NCBI RefSeq assembly: GCF_001905545.1
Contig: NZ_LIPD01000017.1
Span: 119,420 to 154,001, forward strand
DNA: 34,582 nt
Direction of reading: 5' to 3'
Source: Streptomyces sp. CB02056
Lineage (GTDB): Bacteria; Actinomycetota; Actinomycetes; Streptomycetales; Streptomycetaceae
Part shown: positions 1 to 7,427 of the stretch, one piece after another
How the letters are laid out: every line of letters begins with the position of its first letter
Numbering within the stretch: position 1 is the first letter of the stretch
Translations under genes and position numbers: made by a program
The notes under the pieces: generated by a model
The model's database searches: none
Told to the model about the DNA's origin: nothing
Seen by the model: only the letters and a program-made list of their open reading frames with translations

Positions 1-47
1 TCCTGTGCAGAAGGCAAGAAAGCGTGAGAAGACCGCAGTTTCTTGTG

Positions 48-81
48 CCGTTCCGCCGCGATCGTGATCGCGGCGGAACGG
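48..81. terminator. Long perfect inverted repeat at the left edge
   Basis: A 16-bp perfect stem (48-63 with 66-81) surrounds a 2-nt centre. It lies about 120 nt beyond the stop of the minus-strand regulator remnant, so it could be that gene's terminator or belong to a unit left of the window. There is no T-tract, which is usual for this GC class. No gene is evident in 1-199. Confidence 0.5.
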
Positions 82-199
82 AACCAATGCGGGGTGAACA
101 GGGAACAGATGAGGAATGGGGCGTCCTGGTCCCGGTGCGAGACCGCAGCGGCTGACCGTTCCAAGTACCGACGAGCCGGTCGGCGCGGCACGGCGGAAA

Positions 200-400
200 C
201 TACGGAGTGGCCAGGGCCTCCTCGAGGCGGTCATGTGCCGCCCCGGGCAGGACTTGCCGCACGGCTTCGGCGCGGGTGCGGATCAGTCCGCCGCGGTACG
301 CGGGAGGCAGCTTCTCCCAGACGTCGACGGCCTTGTCCACGGCGCTGGTGGGGTCGCCGTCGGAGCACAGGCACGTGGCGGCGTCCATCTCCAGGAGCGC
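200..400 (-). pseudogene. C-terminal remnant of a TPR-type helix-turn-helix regulator
   Basis: The minus-strand frame ending at the TAG at 200 encodes about 66 residues: a D-A-A-T-C-L-C segment, then VDVWEKLPPAYRGGL, then RTRAEAVRQVLPG and a final EALATP. This matches the C-terminal helical repeats of the large streptomycete family of XRE-type regulators with TPR-like tails, as I recall that family. The DNA-binding N-terminus and most of the protein are absent. Recognisable homology stops at about 395-400, exactly where the plus-strand epimerase remnant begins. The open frame continues upstream only as antisense of neighbouring genes, so no intact start exists. The family call rests on a short stretch and is moderate. 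Confidence 0.5.
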
Positions 401-679
401 ATTGGCAGCTGGCACCTGGAACACCTCGACGCCGAGCGGCGGACCTCGCTGTTCGTGCCGCCCGGCGTCGGGCACGCCACCCTCGCTCTGGCGGACCGCT
501 CCAGCGTCACCTACCTGCTCAGCGAGCTGCACCGTCCTGAGAAGTTCCTGACGATCGACCCGCTCGACGCGGACCTCGCCATCGAGTGGCCGCCCGAGCC
601 CGCCTCCATCGTCGTGGGCAACAGCCTGAGCCTCATCGAGGCCCTCGACCGCAACCTGCTGCCCGCCTACTCCGCCTGA
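400..679 (+). pseudogene. Truncated RmlC-like dTDP-sugar 3,5-epimerase
   Basis: The plus frame from about 400 reads GSWHLEHLDAERR, FVPPGVGHATLAL, VTYLLSELHRPEK and DADLAIEWPPE, ending in a TGA at 677-679. This parallels the second half of cupin epimerases of the RmlC family (the PEGFAHGF-like strand, the Y-x-P strand and the D-x-x-I-x-WP strand). Full RmlC proteins are about 180-200 residues. Only about 92 remain, and the N-terminal half with the catalytic His is missing. Upstream, 200-400 holds the antisense regulator remnant and no start with an SD. The stop is 34 nt before rmlB, so it was probably the first gene of the sugar operon. It is almost certainly inactive. Confidence 0.7.
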
Positions 680-713
680 CCCTCGCCATACCTCACCCAG
701 ATTGGTGACTCCC

Positions 714-1685
714 ATGGAGAACATCCTCGTCACCGGCGGTGCCGGCTTCATCGGATCGCACTTCGCCCGCCGCCTCGTCGACGCCGACGACATCGCCAAG
801 GTGACCGTCCTGGACGCCCTCACCTACGCGGGAAACCTCGGCAACCTCGACGGCATCACCGACTCCAAGAAGTTCACCTTCGTCCAGGGCAACATCCTCG
901 ACCGCACCCTGGTCGACGCCCTGATGGAGACCCACGACGCCGTGGTCCACTTCGCCGCCGAGTCCCACGTCGACCGCTCCCTCACCGACGCCGGGAACTT
1001 CGTCTCCACCAACGTGCTCGGCACGCAGACGCTCCTCGACTCCGCCCGCCGCATCGGCACGCGCAAGTTCGTCCACATCTCGACCGACGAGGTGTACGGC
1101 TCCTTGCCCACCGGAACCGCCTTCGAATCCGATCCGCTGAACCCCACCGTGCCGTACTCGGCGTCCAAGGCCGCCTCCGACATGATCGCCCTGGCCTACC
1201 ACTCCAGCTACGGCGTGCCGGTGTGCGTGACCCGCTCCTCCAACAACTACGGGCCCCGCCAGTACCCGGAGAAGCTGATCCCGCTGTTCGTCACCAGGTT
1301 GCTGGCCGGGGAGAAGGCCACCGTCCACGGCAACGGCGAGCACGTCCGCAACTGGCTGCACGTCACCGACAACTGCGCCGGAGTGGAGCTGGTCCTCCAC
1401 AAGGGCATCCCCGGGCAGGCGTACAACATCGGCGGCGGAACCGACCTGACCACCATCGAGCTGACCGGCATGCTCCTGCGTGCCACCGGCGCCACCTGGA
1501 ACCAGGTCACCTACGTGCCCGACCGGGCCGCCAACGACATCCGGTACTCCATGGACTGGGGCAAGCTCGCCCAGCTCGGCTACCAGCCCCGGCAGGACCT
1601 GGCGGCCGGCATCGCCGAGACCGTCGACTGGTACCGCAGCAACCCCGACTGGTGGCAGACCGCCACCGCGCGGGCCGCCGCGTGA
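714..1685 (+). CDS. rmlB: dTDP-glucose 4,6-dehydratase (RmlB family)
   Basis: This 323-aa protein is a complete extended short-chain dehydrogenase that converts dTDP-glucose to dTDP-4-keto-6-deoxyglucose, the branch point for deoxy- and aminosugars. Visible features are the NAD-binding TGGAGFIGSH (residues 7-16), the active-site STDEVYG (123-129, with the Asp-Glu pair), YSASK (Y148, K152) and SNNYGPRQ. ATG 714 is preferred because GGTGA lies 5 nt upstream. In-frame TTG 702 and GTG 705 are alternatives. It follows the epimerase remnant by 34 nt and is followed by the ATP-grasp gene after 11 nt, so they are one operon. No promoter is visible in front of it. It probably lay behind the missing epimerase 5' end. 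Confidence 0.93.
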   Translation: MENILVTGGAGFIGSHFARRLVDADDIAKVTVLDALTYAGNLGNLDGITDSKKFTFVQGNILDRTLVDALMETHDAVVHFAAESHVDRSLTDAGNFVSTNVLGTQTLLDSARRIGTRKFVHISTDEVYGSLPTGTAFESDPLNPTVPYSASKAASDMIALAYHSSYGVPVCVTRSSNNYGPRQYPEKLIPLFVTRLLAGEKATVHGNGEHVRNWLHVTDNCAGVELVLHKGIPGQAYNIGGGTDLTTIELTGMLLRATGATWNQVTYVPDRAANDIRYSMDWGKLAQLGYQPRQDLAAGIAETVDWYRSNPDWWQTATARAAA

Positions 1686-1696
1686 AAGGCGGCGAG

Positions 1697-2695
1697 GTGA
1701 ACACCCCTGACCCGGCGGAGCTCCGCCGCATCCTGGTGACCGGCATCGGCGGGGCCCCTGGCCTCGACCTCGCGCTCACCCTCCTCAAGCTCGGCCACGA
1801 GGTCATCGGCACCGACTCCAACCCCCTCGCGCCGGGCCTGTTCGCCCCCGGCATCACCGCCCGCACCATCGCCCGCGCCGACAGCCCGCTGTTCGCCGCG
1901 GACCTGATGGAGCTGGTGCACGACCTCAAGCCGGACGCCCTGATCTGCTGCGTCGAGAACGAGCTTCCGCAGCTGGTCCACCTGCGCGGCCATCTGGAAC
2001 GTGCCGGAGTACGAACCTGGCTGCCGCCCGCGGCCAGCGTCACCACCGCGGGCGACAAGTGGGAGTTCCACCAGGCGATGCGCGCCGCGAGGGTGCCCAC
2101 CCCGCAGACCTGGCTGCCCGACCGGATCGACCAGACCCCTGACGGCACCGAGCTGGTCGTCAAGCCGCGCCGCGGCCAGGGCTCCAAGGACGTGCACTTC
2201 TGTCGGACCCGCGAACAGGCCCGCGTGCTGTGCGAGCTCGTGCCCGCCCCGATCGTCCAGCAGCGCGTCCGGGGCGTGGAGTTCTCCGCCGACTGCCTGA
2301 CGGACCGCAGCGGTCGCACCTCCGCGATCCTGCGGCGGCGCTTGATGGTCCAGGCCGGCATGTCGATGGTCGCTGTCACGATCGACGACCCGGAGGCCAC
2401 CAAGCGGGTCGCCGAGGCGATCCGGGCGATCGGCGCCGTCGGCCCGGTGGACGTCCAGGGCTTCATCACCGAAGGCGCCGACCCGCGCGTGGTCATCACC
2501 GAGATCAACGCCCGGTTCGCCGCCGGATTCCTGCTCGCCGAGGAAGCCGGAGCCGACCTGGTCCGGCAGACCCTGAACGGCCTCTTCCGGCAGCCCGTCG
2601 ACCATCGGCGGCTCACCTACCGCGGCGGCGTCTTCCTCACCAAGTACGTCGCCGTGATGTCCACCGAGTCCCGTGCTGTCTCCGGCACGCTCTGA
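1697..2695 (+). CDS. ATP-grasp ligase, CarB-like architecture
   Basis: This 332-aa protein starts with a Rossmann-like LVTGIGGAPGLDLAL (13-27) and VIGTDSNPLAPG. An ATP-grasp fold follows, with VVKPRRGQGSKD (K156 as the ATP-binding lysine), QQRVRGVEFS, and the metal-binding VITEINARFAAGF (E269, N271). Such enzymes join a carboxylate to an amine or other nucleophile through an acyl phosphate. CarB-like stand-alone members occur in capsule, LPS and antibiotic loci. GTG 1697 is chosen because AAAGG lies 7 nt upstream. GTG 1682, overlapping the rmlB stop, has no SD. Its place between a dehydratase and a sugar aminotransferase suggests acylation of an amino-sugar. That role is inference, and the substrate cannot be read from sequence. 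Confidence 0.82.
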   Translation: MNTPDPAELRRILVTGIGGAPGLDLALTLLKLGHEVIGTDSNPLAPGLFAPGITARTIARADSPLFAADLMELVHDLKPDALICCVENELPQLVHLRGHLERAGVRTWLPPAASVTTAGDKWEFHQAMRAARVPTPQTWLPDRIDQTPDGTELVVKPRRGQGSKDVHFCRTREQARVLCELVPAPIVQQRVRGVEFSADCLTDRSGRTSAILRRRLMVQAGMSMVAVTIDDPEATKRVAEAIRAIGAVGPVDVQGFITEGADPRVVITEINARFAAGFLLAEEAGADLVRQTLNGLFRQPVDHRRLTYRGGVFLTKYVAVMSTESRAVSGTL

Positions 2696-2711
2696 CGAAG
2701 GAGTACCCGCC

Positions 2712-3855
2712 TTGGCCTCGACCACCACGCGGCCCCCCGGGCGTCGAGCGCAACGCCGCGCCGCTGCTGCACGGCACCGAAGCCGCCGCACTGGCCGCCG
2801 TCCTCCCAGGCGGCCAGTGGGGCCACGGCCCGGCCACCGACCAGTTCGAAGCCGGAGTCGCCGACCTGATCGGCGTCACCGACACCGTCGCCGTGAACTC
2901 CGGCACCACGGCACTCCACCTCGCTGTGCGCTCGATCGGCATCGGCCCCGGTGACGACGTCGTCCTCCCCTCCCTCACCTTCTGCGCCAGCGTCCAGGCC
3001 ATCACCTGGAGCGGCGCCGCACCCCGCTTCGCCGAGATCGACCCCCGCATGCTGGCCGTCACCCCGGACACCGTGCTCGAAGCCCTCACTCCGAACACCC
3101 GCGCCGTCATGCCCGTGCTGTACGGCGGCCGGGCCGTGGACCTCACCCCGATCCGCGACCACCTGGCCGACCGGGGCATCCAGATCATCGAGGACGCCGC
3201 CCACGCCTTCGGCTCCCGCCGCCCGGACGGAACCATGGTCGGCGCCGACCCCGCCGTGCTGACCTGCTTCTCCCACGACCCGATCAAGAACCTCACCACC
3301 GGCCAGGGCGGCACGATCATTCCCCGCACCCGTGAGGAAGCCGACACCCTCCGCAGCCTGCGCCTGTTCGGAATCGTCCAGTCCAATGACGCCCGAGCCG
3401 CCATGACCTCCTACGAGGTCCAGGGCCCCGGGATGCGCTTCGACATGTCCCAGCTGAATGCCGCCATCGGCGTCGCCCAGCTGAAGCACTTCCCGCAGAC
3501 CGCCGCACACCGCCAGCACCTGTGGCGCACGTACCAGGCCGAACTGGCCGGCCTGGACGGCGCCCGCCTGGTCGACGTGGACGTGGTGAACACCGTGCCG
3601 TTCAACTGCGTGGTGGTCCTCGACCACCACCGCGACGAGGTCTTCCGTCACTTGCGGGAGCACGGCATCGGCGTCGCCGTGCACTACCCGCCCAACCACA
3701 CCCAAGCCGCGTTCTCGGCCTGGCACCGGGACCTGCCGGTCACCGAACAGGTCGCCGGCCGGATCCTCGGCCTGCCGTTCCACCCCGCCATGACCCACGA
3801 CAGCGTCCGCTACACGGTCGCCGCGCTCGCCGACGCGATCAAGGCCGCCGCGTGA
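2712..3855 (+). CDS. DegT/DnrJ/EryC1 sugar aminotransferase with apparent 5' frameshift
   Basis: The body is a PLP-dependent NDP-sugar aminotransferase: VNSGTTALHLA, LPSLTFCASVQA, IIEDAAHAFGS (D161 contacts the PLP nitrogen), SHDPIKNLTTGQGG (K192 forms the Schiff base) and MRFDMSQLNAAIG. The frame carrying it has no start codon nearby. TTG 2712 has an excellent SD (GAAGGAG, 8 nt upstream) but lies in another frame. Removing one C from the C6 run at 2733-2738 joins the two frames and gives a smooth protein starting LASTTTRPPGVERNAAP, about 380 aa, normal for the family. So this is either a one-base sequencing error or a recent frameshift. Residue numbers assume the correction. It most likely aminates the 4-keto sugar made by RmlB. 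Confidence 0.82.
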
Positions 3856-3875
3856 CCGACACCAAGGAGCCGAAG

Positions 3876-4337
3876 ATGAGCGAGATGTTCCGCCACCCGA
3901 AGCGCCACCGCATCCTGGTGGTCTGCCTGGGCAACCACAACCGCTCGCCGCTCGCCGCCGCGGTCCTCGCCCACACCGGCGGGGAGAAGGTCGAGGTCCG
4001 CTCGGCCGGGCTGCGCGAGCGCCACGTCGGCGGTCCGGCGCACAGCAACGCGATCCGCGCCGCCGAGGACGCCGGGTACGACATCCGTGACCACCGCGCG
4101 GTCAAGGTCAGCCACCGCATGCTCGACTGGGCGGACGCCGTGCTGGCCATGGACCACGCCGTCCTCGCCGAACTCAGGACCATGGCGGACGGAACCCCGG
4201 CCGCAGGCAAGCTCGACCTCTACGTCAGCGGCGAGGACGTGCCCGACCCCTGGGAGAGCGACTACGCCGCCTACCAGGTGTGCGTGGACACCATCCAGGC
4301 CGGCGCCGTCCGGCACCTGCCGGACCTGGAGAACTAG
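3876..4337 (+). CDS. Low-molecular-weight protein-tyrosine-phosphatase-family enzyme
   Basis: This 153-aa protein is the normal length for LMW-PTPs. The P-loop VCLGNHNRSPLA gives C17-x5-R23-S24 (nucleophile, phosphate-binding Arg, Ser), and the general acid is in DVPDPWE (D124). The usual second Cys of the loop (CxGNxCRS) is Asn here. ATG 3876 has AAGGAG 6 nt upstream. An in-frame GTG at 3852 overlaps the aminotransferase stop but has no SD. As last gene of the sugar operon it could dephosphorylate a small intermediate, or control a polysaccharide kinase as in capsule loci. Both roles are inference. Its TAG stop shares the CTAG at 4334-4337 with the convergent glycosyltransferase. Confidence 0.88.
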   Translation: MSEMFRHPKRHRILVVCLGNHNRSPLAAAVLAHTGGEKVEVRSAGLRERHVGGPAHSNAIRAAEDAGYDIRDHRAVKVSHRMLDWADAVLAMDHAVLAELRTMADGTPAAGKLDLYVSGEDVPDPWESDYAAYQVCVDTIQAGAVRHLPDLEN

Positions 4338-5524
4338 CGGCCCACGACCGACAGCAGTACGTCCACGAGGCGGTCGGCGGCGTCCGGCCGGCCGTGCTCG
4401 GCGGCCCGTCGCGCGATGTCCGCGCGGCGGGCCGGGTCCGTCAGCAGCGGGGCGATCGCCGCCTGGAGGGTGTCCGGCGCGGCCCGGCCGAGGAGGGCCA
4501 CCGCCGCGCCGGCATCGGCCAGGTGGCGGGCGTTGTGCTCCTGCTCGTTCCCGGCCGACGTCGCCAGCGGGATGAACACCGCGGCCCGCCCCAGCGCGGT
4601 CAGTTCGGCCAGTGTTCCCGCGCCGCTGCGGGAGACGACCACGTCCGCGAGGGCGAGCACGTCCGGCAGTTCCGGGCCGACGAAGCCGGTCACCAGGTAC
4701 CGGGCGCGCAGGTGTTCCGGCAGCGCCGCAGCCCGCTCCCGAAGCCCCGCCTCGTGGCTGGGCCCGCACTGGTGGACCACGTTGGCGTGGCCGAGCAGCC
4801 ACGGCAGGATCTCGCTCACCAGCTCGTTGATCTGTTGGGAGCCCTGCGCGCCGCCGGTGACGTACACGGTCGGCAGGGAGCGGTCGAAGCCCCACAGTCC
4901 GAGCGCCTGGATCGCCTTCTCACCCTGCCCGGTCAGCACCTCCGGGCGGACCGGGTTGCCGGTCACCACGGCGGTGGCACGGGCGGATTCGGGCAGGTAC
5001 CGGAGCGTCGACTCGGAGGAGACCGCGACCCGGGTCGCCATCCGGGCCAGGGCCCGGTTGCCGAGGCCGAGCCGGACGGTCTGCTCGTGGACCACCAGCG
5101 GCCGGTGGCACATCCGGGCGGCCATTCCGACCGGCACGGCGACGTAGCCGCCCGTGCCGAGCACCACGTCCGGGCCGAACCCGGCGATCGCGGAGCGGGC
5201 CTGCGCGACGCCCAGGGGGACGCGGCCCATGTCCTTGACGTTGGCGGGCGACACCAGCTTGAGCGGGTTGGCGGAGCGCCGGATCTTCCCGGTGGCGACG
5301 GTCCTGAACGGGATGTCCTCGGCGGCGGTGACCTTGGCCTCAAGGCCGGTGGCGGTGCCGATCCACAGCACGTCCAGGGCGCCGTCGACCCCGGCGAGAC
5401 GCGAGCGCAGGGCGCGGATCGCGGTGAGGGCCGGATAGGTGTGGCCGCCCGTTCCACCGCCGGTGACGATCAGCCGAAGAGGCCGGCCAAGGCGGGAGAC
5501 GAGATCGCTGGTGTCGCGGTTCAC
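4334..5524 (-). CDS. MurG-like GT28 glycosyltransferase (UDP-GlcNAc transferase family)
   Basis: This 396-aa protein is full length for MurG-type enzymes, which add a sugar from UDP-GlcNAc to lipid-linked acceptors at the inner membrane face. Motifs are TGGGTGGHTYPAL (21-33), VVHEQTVRLGLGNR (H146-E147-Q148-T149), YVTGGAQGSQQIN and VSRSGAGTLAELTALG. Canonical MurG has HEQN, so the Asn is replaced by Thr. Cells keep an essential murG in the division cluster, so this is probably a paralogue with another acceptor. GTG 5524 has no clear SD but sits 6 nt after TATGTT, a leaderless arrangement. It converges on the sugar operon with a 3-nt shared end. It could transfer that operon's sugar (inference). 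Confidence 0.82.
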   Translation of the reverse strand: MNRDTSDLVSRLGRPLRLIVTGGGTGGHTYPALTAIRALRSRLAGVDGALDVLWIGTATGLEAKVTAAEDIPFRTVATGKIRRSANPLKLVSPANVKDMGRVPLGVAQARSAIAGFGPDVVLGTGGYVAVPVGMAARMCHRPLVVHEQTVRLGLGNRALARMATRVAVSSESTLRYLPESARATAVVTGNPVRPEVLTGQGEKAIQALGLWGFDRSLPTVYVTGGAQGSQQINELVSEILPWLLGHANVVHQCGPSHEAGLRERAAALPEHLRARYLVTGFVGPELPDVLALADVVVSRSGAGTLAELTALGRAAVFIPLATSAGNEQEHNARHLADAGAAVALLGRAAPDTLQAAIAPLLTDPARRADIARRAAEHGRPDAADRLVDVLLSVVGR

Positions 5525-5536
5525 GCCTGGAACATA
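5525..5536 (-). promoter_or_regulatory. TATGTT -10-like hexamer at leaderless spacing before the MurG-like gene
   Basis: On the minus strand TATGTT (5536-5531) is followed by 6 nt and the GTG start, and no SD is present. No convincing -35 is seen. The 5525-5701 spacer holds no gene. Confidence 0.4.
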
Positions 5537-5701
5537 CCAGCGCCGACGGAGCCGTCCGCCCACTCGATCTGACGTCCGATCAGAGCCAGACGTACCCGCG
5601 GCCGCCCGATCGCGGGCACGGCAGACCGAGGGCGTCGGCGGTCGGAGTCCAGCGGCTCCGGTCCGGTGTCGAGAGTGCGAGGAGGGCTCTGGCCGGACAC
5701 C

Positions 5702-5741
5702 ACGAAGCCCCGCCCCCACCGTGGTGGGAGCGGGGCTTCGT
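5702..5741 (-). terminator. Terminator of the MscS gene
   Basis: A perfect 12-bp stem (5702-5713 with 5730-5741) has a further CCCACC/GGTGGG stem inside. It lies 22 nt beyond the MscS stop on the minus strand, the expected place for its terminator. It also shields the MurG-like gene from read-through. Confidence 0.85.
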
Positions 5742-5763
5742 CCGTGTCCGTGCGGCCGAACCG

Positions 5764-6933
5764 CTACGGCTTCGACGCGTCGTCCGCCGCCCGGGCCGCC
5801 GCCGGGACCGGGGCCTGGGCCGGAACGGGCTCGGCCACCCGGTCGGCGGGTGCGGCCTGTTCGGCGGCCGGGACCGGGGAGGGGGCGATCACCACGCCGG
5901 TCGCCCCGGCCGTCACCGCGGCGACCTCCTCCTTGACCTTGATCCCGGCCCCGTCGAAGGCCGCCTTCAGCCGCTGGCGCAGCGCCCGGGAGACGGAGGC
6001 CGCCTTGCCCGGGGCGGTCCTGGCCTCGACCCGCAGCACCACCGAGTCCGAGGCGACCGACTCCACGCCCAGGATCGACACCGGAGCCCAGATCAGCTCG
6101 TCGTACGGGGCCTCCTTGGCCATCTCCTCGGCCGTCGCCAGGATCAGGTCCTCGACCCGGATCAGGTCCTCCTTGTACCCGACCTGGACGTCCACCGAGG
6201 CGGTCGCCCAGCCCTGGCTCATGTTGGCGATCCGCTTCACCTCGCCGTTGCGGATGTACCAGATCTCGCCGTTCCCGCCGCGCAGCTTGGTGACCCGCAG
6301 GCCGACCTCCAGCACCGTGCCGGTGGCGACACCGGTGTCGATCTCGTCGCCGACGCCGTACTGGTCCTCCATGATCATGAAGACCCCGGAGAGGAAGTCG
6401 GTGACCAGGTTCCGGGCGCCGAAACCGATCGCCACACCGGCCACACCGGCGCTCGCCAGCAGCGGCGCCAGGTTCACGCCCAGCGCGGAGAGCACCATCA
6501 GCGCCGCCGTGCCCAGGATGCTGAAGGAGGCGACGCTGCGCAGCACCGAGCCGATCGCCTCCGAGCGCTGCTGGCGCCGTTCGGTGTTCACCACCCCGGT
6601 GTTGGCCAGCAGCCCGCCCAGCCGGCTCTCCTCCTGGTGCTCGGAGGTGCGCGCCATCCGCCCTATCAACTGGGTGATGAGCTTGCGCACGACGGCCCGG
6701 AGGACCAGCGCGAGCACGATGATGAAGACGATCCGCAGCCCGGAGGCCACCCAGCCCTGCCAGTGGGTGTCGAACCAGCTGGCGGCCTGCCGGGTGGTGT
6801 CCGAGACCTCCTGCGCGCTGGTCGGGATCCGCAGGTCGAGCTCGGGCAGCTGCGCGGTGGGGCTGGGGGCCGGGGTCGGGGTGGCGAGCGTCGAGGACGC
6901 GTCGGACGGACCGGTGGCACCGGAGCTGAACAC
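5764..6933 (-). CDS. MscS-family mechanosensitive ion channel
   Basis: This 389-aa membrane protein belongs to the small-conductance mechanosensitive channel family, which opens under membrane tension during hypo-osmotic shock. An extracytoplasmic S/T/P-rich N-terminus of about 55 residues is followed by TM segments near 61-82 and 131-152. A Gly/Ala-rich pore helix (about 155-185) contains SAGVAGVAIGFGARN and leads into the conserved FLSGVFMIMEDQYGVGDEI. The beta domain (VRVTKLRGGNGEIWYIRNGE-type strand) and the alpha-beta C-terminal domain follow. The last 50 residues are an Ala/Pro/Val-rich tail of low complexity. The start is GTG 6933, with AGGAAGG about 7 nt upstream. It is monocistronic, bounded by a terminator and a long divergent spacer. 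Confidence 0.92.
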   Translation of the reverse strand: MFSSGATGPSDASSTLATPTPAPSPTAQLPELDLRIPTSAQEVSDTTRQAASWFDTHWQGWVASGLRIVFIIVLALVLRAVVRKLITQLIGRMARTSEHQEESRLGGLLANTGVVNTERRQQRSEAIGSVLRSVASFSILGTAALMVLSALGVNLAPLLASAGVAGVAIGFGARNLVTDFLSGVFMIMEDQYGVGDEIDTGVATGTVLEVGLRVTKLRGGNGEIWYIRNGEVKRIANMSQGWATASVDVQVGYKEDLIRVEDLILATAEEMAKEAPYDELIWAPVSILGVESVASDSVVLRVEARTAPGKAASVSRALRQRLKAAFDGAGIKVKEEVAAVTAGATGVVIAPSPVPAAEQAAPADRVAEPVPAQAPVPAAARAADDASKP

Positions 6934-7427
6934 GTGCGGACCTTCCTGGCTGGGGTGCGTGGTGGGCCCGCACCGCCGGCAAGCGGCCCGCGGACCGTGG
7001 GCGTCAGCCTATCCGCCGCCGCGGGCCGGCCCGGACACGCCGGAACCCCGCACGGGCGTACCCAAGGGCGTACGGAGCGTGTCGAACGCCCCGTCAACGC
7101 CCCCGTACGCTCCCCCCGAACCGGGGCTCCGGGGCCGTCCGGGGCAGGAGGGGCGCTGCTCCGGACGGCCGAACCGTGCCCCCGGCGGGCGACCCGCCGG
7201 AGTCACCGGGACCCGTCGCACCGCCACCCGGGTGCAACCCGACCTTCCCCCGGGCATACCGGCTATGACAGAGACCACACCCGGAGTTCGCGTCAGGTCC
7301 GTTACACAGGAGTGGTGGCGCCGTACAAAGGCGTAAGGCGACACTGGGGGAGATCGCGCACGAGTGGCGCGATCCAACCGCTCGTCCCGGCGCGAGCCAC
7401 GCGCCGCAGGCGTCCAAGGAGGCATCC
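6934..7427. other. Long divergent spacer between mscS-like and HNH genes
   Basis: No gene with a ribosome-binding site is visible in these 494 nt. A 23-codon frame at 7265-7336 has no SD. The spacer holds two strong adjacent hairpins (7133-7170 and 7182-7200). A third inverted repeat (8-bp arms 7352-7359 and 7367-7374, 7-nt loop) lies about 55 nt before the HNH start, where it could act as an operator or leader hairpin. Confidence 0.6.
7133..7200. other. Two adjacent hairpins between divergent genes
   Basis: Hairpin A has arms 7133-7147 and 7156-7170: 15 pairs including one G-U, with an 8-nt loop. Hairpin B has perfect 8-bp arms 7182-7189 and 7193-7200. Divergent promoters need no terminator here, so an untranslated RNA or a structured leader of the HNH gene is possible. 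The strand is not determined. Confidence 0.4.

Noticed and set aside
2733..2741. Programmed +1 frameshift at CCC-CCC-GGG in the aminotransferase
   Set aside because: The direction would fit, but no stimulating element or family precedent is evident. An extra base or fresh mutation is simpler.
4280..5572. 430-aa plus-strand frame over the MurG-like gene
   Set aside because: Antisense shadow without motifs. The minus strand holds clear GT28 motifs.
7265..7336. 23-codon frame MTETTPGVRV...
   Set aside because: No ribosome-binding site and no codon signal. It lies in the spacer before the HNH gene.
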